From Armigeres subalbatus (taxonomy: Eukaryota; Arthropoda; Insecta; Diptera; Culicidae), in NCBI RefSeq assembly GCF_024139115.2, contig NW_026942506.1, positions 186,001 through 250,000 on the forward strand: a stretch of DNA of 64,000 nucleotides, in the 5' to 3' direction. Both the position numbers and the translations under genes were made by a program. Positions 56,748-64,000 of this stretch are shown here, in pieces (within the stretch, counting starts at the first letter, position 1; each line of letters opens with the position of its first letter). The notes beneath the pieces were generated by a model, which had not been told where the DNA came from, did no database searches, and worked only from the letters and a program-made list of their open reading frames with translations.

Positions 56748-59658
56748 TATTGCGCCAGACTTTGGTCCATCGTATGTTAGGGTGTGCCATATGGACTTTT
56801 GGTTCTTCCGTCTGCTCTATGAGATGTCGATGTATAGCTTCGGCCGACGGGTTAATCATTATCTGTGCGGGGATTTGATTATGAAGCTGTCTTATTGTCT
56901 TCACATCGGGTAGGTCCGCAGGGCAGCGGGCGAGGATACCGTTGGTTGGTACCATGAGGGTACTATAGTAAGGCATACAGTTTGCCTCCTGTATGTGACG
57001 GTTAAGCAGGAGGGATTTACATTTGAGTGTAAAGAGTTTTAAACCTAGGCCACCCTTGTTTTTTGGCCGTGCCAGTTGTAGCATTGGAATGCGTGCGGGA
57101 ATACCGCGCCAAAGGAAATTACCCATTGCTTTCGTTAGTTTGGCTGTGTGGATGGACGACGGTGGGAGAATTGACGATAGGTACCATACCTTTGAGCTGG
57201 CGAAAACGTTCAGGAGAGTGACTTTCTGGTGCAATGAGAGCGAGCGTCCGGCGTGTAGCCATGTGATGTGAAAGAAATTGTTGACCATTGCATTCCAATT
57301 GAGCCTTACCATCAGGCGGATGCTGTTTGCGAATACAACGCCCAAAATCTTCACTGTGCTCGTTGTTTGGAGCCACGGCACGATTAGTGTGTTGGGGCCG
57401 TTCGTGTCGCCGATATCTATTGAGAGGGTTTTTTGCAGGTTTAGTTTTGCCCCAGATGCGAATTCAAAACGAGAGAAAAAGGATTTCGATTCGATGATGG
57501 CCTGAACGGTGCTTGATATGATGGTGATGTCATCTGCATACGCGACGACCAGTTTGTTTCCTTGGATCTGTTCAAGTTTGCTGATGAGGGGGTGGAGGTA
57601 GAAAGCGAAGAGCAAACTGGACATCGGATCACCTTGTCGAACCGAACGTTCTATTCCGAAAGCAGCTGAGAGGTGGCCGTTGATTAGAAGACGTGATGAT
57701 GAGAGGCTGGCTATACGAGCGAGTAGGTTAACGAAGTCTCGATAGACGCCGAGTAAGGCCATGGTTCGGTGGAGGAAGGAGAGACGGACCCGATCGAACG
57801 CGTGATCGAAATCGAAGCTTATCAACTTCGCTCTCTGTTTTTGTTGGATTAAACACGCTAAGCGATCTTTGATTGATAATATGGCTTCAAAAATGCTGTG
57901 GGGTGGATTCGCACATTTTTGAGCGCTGCAAATGATGCTGTGCGTTTTGTTTACCTTTTCGAGGCGGGTTTTTAGGACGCGAGAGAAGATTTTATAGTCA
58001 CTGTTTAGCAGTGAGATCGGTCTGTAGGCACGAGCAGTATCGTTGCTATTCTTCTTCTTGACGAGGACAATTACGCCATCGACGAACTCTGTTGGAAAAT
58101 GTTGAGAAAGCGCTTCGTTGAGGATTAGGTTGAGCTCTCGGTGTATGATGTCAAACGTGCGGCTGTAGAACTCGTTGGGGATTCCGTCGTTTCCGGGAGA
58201 CTTTCGGCGGGCTGCATTCCGGATTGCTGAGAGAATTTCGGTTGTGGATATTTCTTCCGTACATAGAGCATTAGCTTCGTCGTTGTCTGGAATTACTCGA
58301 TCCATTCCGAATGTGTTGTCTTCTGGAGGCTGTTGTTCTTCTTCTGTATAGAGTTGTTTAAAGTATTCGTAGAGATGTTGTTCTATCGCTTCGGATGTGT
58401 CGTAGGTTTCATCACGCTCTCCTCGTATGAGTGCGATGGTAGTCTTCTGCTTCCTCCTTTCTCCGAGTTGAAATGACGAAAGTGCTTCGCCAGCGACGAA
58501 CGTTTCGTTAATTCGAAGGAAGGCGTTGGTGTGCTCTCGCTGCAGAGATAGCATTTTCCCCTTTATGCGGTTTATAGTTGAAAGTACAGTGTGATCGTTG
58601 TAGTAGTTGTCATACGCTTGTCTGAGCTCAGCGTACAGGCGCTGGTGTTCGCATTTGAAGCTGTTGTTTACTATTTTCGACTTCCATTGAAAAAAGGATT
58701 TTATTTCAAGCTTTGCGAAATGTATCCACCACGTCATCCACGATGGGTAGTTACGTCTCTGGCGTGTCCAAAATTGCCATCGAGCTTTGAATCCTTCCAC
58801 ATTGTCGTTTGTTAGAAAGTGCGGGCGGAGTGTCCAGAAGCCGCGACCGGGTTCTCTTCCTAGGCTTGGGAGGCATATACGAAGTGTCACGATTTTGTGG
58901 TCTGAAAAGCTACAAACGTGGATGTCTGTAGTTTGCAGTTCATTCCGTAGGCTATCGCTTGTGTATATGCGGTCGAGCCGAGTGGTTGAATTGTGTGTGA
59001 TGTACGTCGGGCCGGCGACGGTTCGTCGGAGTTTTTCCCATACACCTATTAGCCGTAGCTGTTGTACTAGTCGTTGAAGTGCTGGACTGTGGTTGTTGCC
59101 GGTTGCATCGCATTGACGTATTACGCAATTGAAGTCTCCGGCTAGTATTGTATTGGGTGTGTCGTGGCGGAGGTAGTATGCGATGGTTTGGTCGAAGAGA
59201 CGTTCTCTTTCGGCTCTGTTGTTTGATCCGCTGTGTGCGTAGCAACAACATAGAGTTGTGTTGTTGACTCTTATTGTTACTATGCGACCATCCAGGCTTT
59301 TTTCGACGTGCGAAAACTTGATGTGTTGTTTAACTGCGATCGCTGTCCCTCTCCTGGCATGATCTACATTGCACACTACGTTGAAGCCAGGGATAGACAA
59401 TTGTTCGTTTTCAATTTCTTGTAGAAAGACGATGTCAAGTTCGTGTGCACGTATGAACGTCCTAAGGGCGTTCAGTTTGGTCTCGCTTGTGATGTTGTTA
59501 ATATTAATGGTAGCGATGTTGTAACTAGACATATCTGTATTTCTAATTTTCGTCGTTGGAGTTGTGTTCGTCGTTGGGTCGCATCTTCTTGCCTGGATGT
59601 CGGCTGCGTAAACGTCTGTTGTTTGATGATGCTGTAGAGCTGTCTGTATCGTGTTCAT
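56748..59658 (-). pseudogene. LINE ORF2: endonuclease and reverse transcriptase
   Basis: A long uninterrupted frame from 59658. The APE endonuclease occupies roughly residues 45-260: ATININN, FLQEIENEQL (about 76), AGDFNCV (about 171), SFSDHK (about 251). Reverse transcriptase follows: YRPISLLNSDYKIFSRVL, ISFDFDHAFDRV (about 613), VRQGDPMSSLLFAFYLHPL (about 673) and the catalytic VAYADDITII (about 706). All catalytic motifs look intact. The frame is cut at TTAA (56744-56747); the last residues of the open frame after that belong to the insert. It makes cDNA at a nicked target site. Apart from the insertion this ORF looks recent. Confidence 0.92.
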
Positions 59659-60535
59659 CGGCGCGTCGTTGTATGTTGTCGTTGGATGACTGTAGTTGCT
59701 TGGGCCTTATTGGGGAAATCAGGTCGGTGTGTGTCGTCGGGACGGTCAGCGAGGAGGGTGCTGGTGGTGGCATCAGATCGTCGGATATTAATGGAGATGG
59801 AGCGGTAGTTGTTCTTTGTCGGTGGGACTGTTGATCGGCAGCGGGCTTCTACTGCGTAGCGCGTGGTTTATCATTTACTTTTTCCATCACCTCTTTTGAG
59901 GCAGTGGCTTGTTTCACTACATTGACATACGACCCCATGTCCGCTTGCATTTTTTGAAGTAACATTTTTTTGTTCTGGATGCACGTAATACCATTATGGA
60001 CTAGCTCATTACAGTGCCTACAGGTCTGTAACTGCCCATTATAAGAGATGTACGTGGTCTCTGAATCTATTGTGATTGTAGTGGGGATGTTTTTTTTGAC
60101 GACCATGCGAACCACGCGCACTCCGGTCGAAATGGTACCAAAGTGGTATTTGGAGTCCCAGAAAAGTTCTCGGATCGATATGATGTCTCCGTACTTCTTC
60201 ATGAAGTCGGTAATGGATTCGTCTTGGACATCTTCCGACAGGTCATGTATTTTCACGTCGGTGCCTCCGTCTTCCATCCATAGACGCAAGGGATACATTT
60301 TTTTGTCTACTTCCATCTCATGCTGACCATCGTGCTCGCGAACGATGCGTTCGGCCACTGCGAGGCTGCTTGCTTTCACGAATGCACAACTAAGGAATCT
60401 ACTGCATTGCAGACGTATCACTTCCTCGCGTTTCATACCGAGAACCTGACTGACGAAATAGTGTAGTTCCTCGTAGGACGGTTTTCTTGGTACTTTCGCA
60501 TAGTCTATGCGGAAAGTATTTTCGCGTCGTTGCAT
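59543..60535 (-). pseudogene. LINE ORF1 with an in-frame UAG
   Basis: The frame is open from 60733, but the likely start is ATG at 60535 (MQRRENTFRID); the upstream part looks like leader. The protein has an RNA-recognition-like region (SFV/AFVKASSLAVAE, then IHDLSEDVQDESITDFMKKY) and one CX2CX4HX4C knuckle (CRHCNELVHNGITC, about 59980-60020). A TAG at 59849-59851 interrupts it. The same frame then continues 101 codons (KPAADQQSHRQR … HNSNDEN) to a stop at 59543, overlapping the start of ORF2 by ~115 bp. ORF1 proteins bind the element RNA. Confidence 0.8.
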
Positions 60536-61012
60536 TGCGAACACGTAAGCGTCTCGCCGAGGAGACGTCCGCAAATATCGCGATGTATTCGTAAACTGAA
60601 CGACCGAAAAATGCAAAATGGAAAAGTGGACGACTCCCGTAGACGAGCGTAACGAAAAAAAAGAACGTGCGCTTGGCTCGGAAGCTCGGCGATAGCTATT
60701 CGGATCGGGTTCACTGCGTGCAATGGACGACACGCGCTCTCGGATGGCTCCGGTCCACAGAAATTGACGGAGAGGGACCTTACCTTCGGCAATGGACGAC
60801 CGATGGGAGATTCTTCGCTACGATGTTTTGAACGACTTCACACACTCCGTTTAACTACCTACTTGAGGCGGGCCTTCACGGTACACACGGGTCTCGAAGA
60901 TCTTGAACGGAATTCGCGGCTTGCACCACGACGGAACCTTGGACGGTCGCCACAAGACGACGGAAATTTCCAGCCGTACGAAAAAAGCGCAGCGCGCTGC
61001 GTCCAACACGAA

Positions 61013-61659
61013 TTTATTTTAGTATTAAGTTAAATCGCTCACATAATTGAGTATAATTACCTTTTTTCGTAGTAGTAGATTTAATAAAAAATTCAAGCAG
61101 AATTTGCGATACAACGGACCTCAGTCCACTAAACAAAGAAAGAAACACAAAACGTTTAACACCACTTATCATTTTTATAAACTCACTCACTAATGTTACC
61201 TTTAAATTGTACTTCAAATCACACAAGATATTCTCAAAACGTAAGTATCTCTAATCGCGTACTTCTGCTTTCCAGCCGATCTTCTAGCGAAATGATCGAG
61301 CGGATGAAATAGCTACGCCAAGAAACTGTGCTTCTTTTCAAATTTGAGCCCTATTCAAGTATCTTAAAAGACTACTCTGTAACTATTCTTCAGGAGAATG
61401 CATTATTTGAAAATCGCGCCAAATGATTTGCATGGCGCCGAGAAGCATTTAATTAACGGCGAATTTAAACCGCTTATTTTAAATTTAGCGCCATGCTATG
61501 AAAGCAGAGCTTTTATAACATGTTCCATGTACGCGTGTTGAGCACAGAGATAGCTCGATTTTATCAACACTAGCTTTTATTTAAAGTTATTATTTTGTTC
61601 TTATAATATTTTCAGTTTACGAATGATTAATTAACAACAACAAAAACGTAAAACGTTAC
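61013..61659. other. No recognised gene
   Basis: AT-rich with short frames. Noted TAAATTTAGCGCCATG and CATGGCGCC segments (61428-61500) that are partly inverted. Confidence 0.4.
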
Positions 61660-61840
61660 AGGGTTATTTGGCCGAAAGCCATTTGGCCGAAAGCCATTTG
61701 GCCGAATGCCACTAGGCAGAACAAACCATTAGGCCGTAACCCATCTTGCCGAAAGTCGTTTGGCCGAAAGGGTAATTTTCCCGAAAGGGTCATTTGGCCG
61801 AAAGGGTCGTAAGGCCGAAAGGGTCATTTGAGCATGAGCA
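61660..61840. repeat. Short tandem repeat of TTTGGCCGAAAGGGTCA type
   Basis: About ten imperfect 15-17 bp units based on CATTTGGCCGAAAGGG, ending in GAGCATGAGCATGAGCATGA. The inverted form occurs at 63180-63245, so the two blocks bracket 61840-63180. Confidence 0.85.
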
Positions 61841-62199
61841 TGAGCATGATGGCCGTGCATTTCGTAGTTGCTACTCCGTGATCGATCAGAACAATCGCAA
61901 TTGCACAGGGAACCAATGGATGGAAGCATGGGATTTTGCTCTCCAACCTCAATGTGCACAGTCCGAGAGCTCTAGTATTTTGAATGGTCGATAACGGCGC
62001 TGGCCACGTCCTCACGGTCATCGGGGATGGGAAGGAATTGATGATGCAATCACTCGCCCACTGCAAGCCGAGAACACCTCTGCACTCGCCACGAGTTCCT
62101 GCGGAATTTTATTGGAATCTGGGGTTAGGTTTTACGGCAGAGGTTCGTCTTGGTTAACGGGTTGCCAATGTGATAGTAATGAGAGGGTGGAGTATATTC

Positions 62200-62435
62200 T
62201 AATTGGATGCCGAAAACGAGTTCGAATTCTAACAGTTACCTGCTAGAGAACTAATCAAGTTGTAGGTATAGAAGATGGAAACGGTATGAAAGCCCATTTC
62301 CAGTTCTAGCGATTGCTAGAACATGAGAAATATATGAAAAGATACAAAGTAGGAGGAATGGAACGGGCCTGGGATTGAACCCACGACCTTCTGCGTATGA
62401 GGCAGAAGCGGTAGCCATATGACCACCAAGCCCGT
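62200..62435 (-). mobile_element. tRNA-related SINE-like element
   Basis: The minus strand from 62435 begins ACGGGCTTGGTGGTC with an A-box-like TGGTGGTCATATGG, a 7-bp hairpin closing CTCATAC (CAT in anticodon position) and a B-box-like GGTTCAATCC. The end, GGCCCGT at 62363, pairs with the start over 7 bp. The T-stem does not pair well, so it is not a working tRNA. The tail (about 62200-62360) includes GCAATCGCTAG. This layout fits a tRNA-derived mosquito SINE; its 3' end is uncertain. Confidence 0.6.
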
Positions 62436-62440
62436 TTAGC

Positions 62441-63178
62441 CGAATAGTTCATTTGAAAAGTGAGAAATTAGGAATGAGAAGAAAGACGTCACACTTCTCA
62501 CTCTTTAGTTTTCTCTTCTCACTGTAAAAAGTAAGAAGCCCGAAAGGAGTAGTGAGATGAAAGTAGTGGGACGTCTCACTACCCACTTCGCACTACTCAC
62601 GTTTCACAGTGAGAAGTGAGAAATGAGGAAAGAGACTCCTCACTCCGCACTCCTCATTTCTCACTTCTCGCTGTCAAAAACGAGGAGCGCGAAGTGAGTA
62701 GTGAGACGTCCCACTACTCACTTTGCGCTTCTCACTTTTTACAGTGAGAAGTGATAAATGAGGAGTGAGAAATGAGATGTCTTACTTCTCACTCTTAATT
62801 TTTCTCCTCTCACTTTTGACAGCGAGAAGTGAGAAATGAGGAGCGAGAAGTGAGACGTCTCACTCCTCTTTCCTCATTTCTCACTTCCCACTGTGAAAAG
62901 TGAGTAGTACGAAGTGGGTAGTGAGACGTCTCAATACTAATTTTTTGCAGCAAAAAGTGAGTAATGAGGGGTGAAAAGTAAGACGCCTCACTTCTCACTC
63001 CTCAGTTCTCACTTCCCACTGTGAAAAGTGAATAGTGCGAAGAGGGTAGCGAGACGTTCCACTACTCAATTCGCGCTTCTCACTTTTCACATTGAGAAGA
63101 GAAAAATTAATAGTAAAAAGTGAGACGTCTTTCTTCTCATTCCTAATTTCTCACTTTTCAAATGAACCATTCGGCTAA
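62441..63178. repeat. Foldback block of GTGAGAAG/CTTCTCAC repeats
   Basis: The outer ~55 bp are near-perfect inverted repeats starting at AGCCGAATnGTTCATTTGAA (62439 onward; inverse at 63125-63178). Inside, GTGAGAAGTGAG-type and CTCACTTCTCAC-type segments alternate every 30-60 bp with GACGTC between them, so the strand switches between purine-rich and pyrimidine-rich many times. No coding sequence. Confidence 0.85.
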
Positions 63179-63245
63179 ACTACCCTTTTGGCCAAATGAC
63201 TCTCTTTGCCAAACTACCCTTTTGGCCAAATGACCCTTTCGGCCG
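63179..63245. repeat. Inverted copy of the GGCCGAAAGGG repeat
   Basis: CTACCCTTTTGGCCAAATGA occurs twice, followed by CCCTTTCGGCC: the reverse complement of the 61660-61840 units. Confidence 0.8.
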
Positions 63246-63741
63246 TAAATTTTGGTTTTATAGGTGGCTTATCGGGCTTGCGCAAACTTTCTGTCTCGTC
63301 AGAGGTGGTGTGATGGCGAATCTTTTTTGACCGCAGCTTCTTCTGGAGCCCGTAGTAGGCCCGACTTCCAAAGATGATGCGCCTTCGAATTCCACGACTA
63401 ACGTTGTTATCAGCCGTTAGCAAGGATCCGAGGTAGACGAATTCCTCGACCACCTCGAAGGTATCCCCGTCTATCGTAACACTGCTTCCCAGGCGGGCCC
63501 TGTCGCGCTCGGTTCCGCCCACAAGCATGTACTTTGTCTTCAACGCATTCACCACCAGTCCAATTTTTGTTGCTTCACGTTTCAGGCGGGTGTACAGTTC
63601 TGCCACCTTTGCAAATGTTCGGCCGGATCTGTTGAAAATCGTACCCCGGCTGTTACACCCGGCTCTCCGAATGACACCTTCTAGCGCAATGTTGAACAAC
63701 AGGCACGAAAGTGCATCACCTTGTCTTAGTCCCCGGTGCAA
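63246..63741 (-). pseudogene. RTE reverse transcriptase lacking its catalytic box, fused to an RTE 5' piece
   Basis: The minus frame reads MHRGLRQGDALSCLLFNIAL, then GTIFNRSGRTFAKVAELYTR. The stretch that normally holds the FADD catalytic box between NRSG and RTFAK is deleted in frame. VVEEFVYLGSLLTADNN and RRRIIFGSRAYYGLQKKLR follow. At about 63312 it joins TSDETESLRKPDKPPIKP, which is RTE 5' leader/N-terminus. It is a different RTE subfamily from the 8.5-11.9 kb copy and is certainly inactive. Confidence 0.88.
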
Positions 63742-64000
63742 TTCGAACGAACTTGAGTGTTCGCCCGAAAAAAATTATATGCAAGGGAATGCAACAGTTT
63801 TTAAGCTTCTTTTGAATAATAGATTAACGAGTGCACATTCGATCGTTTCCTCTACCACGCGGAATGATTGCGCGATTATCTAAATATATCCAAATATCTT
63901 CTTTGCCATTACTCCCATGATAAATTGTTATCGATCACTAGGTTTCATCAACGCAAATTTAAATTATTTTCACTCAACCGGAACTACGGTTGAATAACCC
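63742..64000. other. No recognised gene
   Basis: RTE similarity ends near 63765 (TTCGCCCGAAAAAAA). The remainder is AT-rich to the window edge. Confidence 0.4.

Larger units (their letters stand above)
49701..61012 (-). mobile_element. L1-like LINE with ORF1 and ORF2, split by a TTAA element
   Basis: On the minus strand: 5' leader (to about 60536), ORF1 (60535-59543), ORF2 (59658 onward, resuming at 50159 and ending at 49762), a short 3' UTR and a poly(A) tail seen as a T run at 49701-49711. The 5' boundary near 61012 is a guess from the composition change; I found no target-site duplication. Without the insert the element would be about 4.7 kb. APE endonuclease plus RT without RNase H, and a CCHC-bearing ORF1, fit the L1/Tx1-like group; other clades are possible. 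Confidence 0.75.

Noticed and set aside
62363..62435. Functional tRNA-Met gene
   Set aside because: The acceptor ends pair and CAT sits in a loop, but the T-stem fails and extra bases surround the anticodon stem; a SINE head fits better.

Overview
This window is almost certainly insect DNA, most likely from a culicine mosquito such as Aedes. The reasons are very dense layers of nested retrotransposons and small inverted-repeat elements, many RTE-clade fragments of one mosquito-like type, BEL/Pao and Ty3/gypsy remnants, an A+T-rich background and no bacterial gene layout. I found no intact single-copy host gene. The only host-derived coding sequence I recognise is a broken histone H2B fragment, present twice in opposite orientation. 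The species is an inference.

Layout. 0-2.1 kb: ~475-bp tandem units with an inverted copy. 4.2-8.5 kb: RTE scraps and a jockey/CR1-type LINE whose RT core is replaced by a 180-bp repeat cluster. 8.5-11.9 kb: a nearly full-length RTE element (minus strand) carrying two small inserted elements. 11.9-13.2 kb: a ZBED/GTF2IRD2-type hAT transposase remnant split by a poly(A) retroposon. 14.3-17 kb: an RTE scrap and two minisatellites. 17-18.4 kb: BEL/Pao gag remnants with a candidate LTR and primer-binding site. 19.5-20 kb: a cluster of an ATAGTGG motif on both strands. 20-25.3 kb: non-repetitive sequence with nothing recognised. 25.3-32.8 kb: a huge 23-bp minisatellite arranged as a large palindrome around the H2B fragments. 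33.3-39 kb: an 8-bp-TSD MITE, a Transib-like foldback element and a 1.5-kb non-autonomous hAT element. 42.4-44.4 kb: an I-type LINE remnant and an RTE 3' end. 44.4-48.6 kb: a 3'-truncated Ty3/gypsy element (minus) whose gag-pol is interrupted by four candidate GT-AG introns. 49.7-61 kb: an L1-like LINE (minus) with ORF1 and ORF2, split by a 6.6-kb TTAA-flanked foldback element made of ~150-bp repeats. 61.6-63.7 kb: foldback and SINE-like repeats and a dead RTE reverse transcriptase.

The genes do not form a pathway. The window is a record of nested insertions, and several insertion events can be reconstructed exactly because removing the insert and one target-site copy restores the reading frame or parent sequence. 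The three items most worth attention are the giant TTAA foldback element (50160-56743), the intron-bearing gypsy gag-pol (44421-48613) and the H2B-bounded minisatellite palindrome (25270-32775). No search was run; family names rest on motifs and remembered family patterns.
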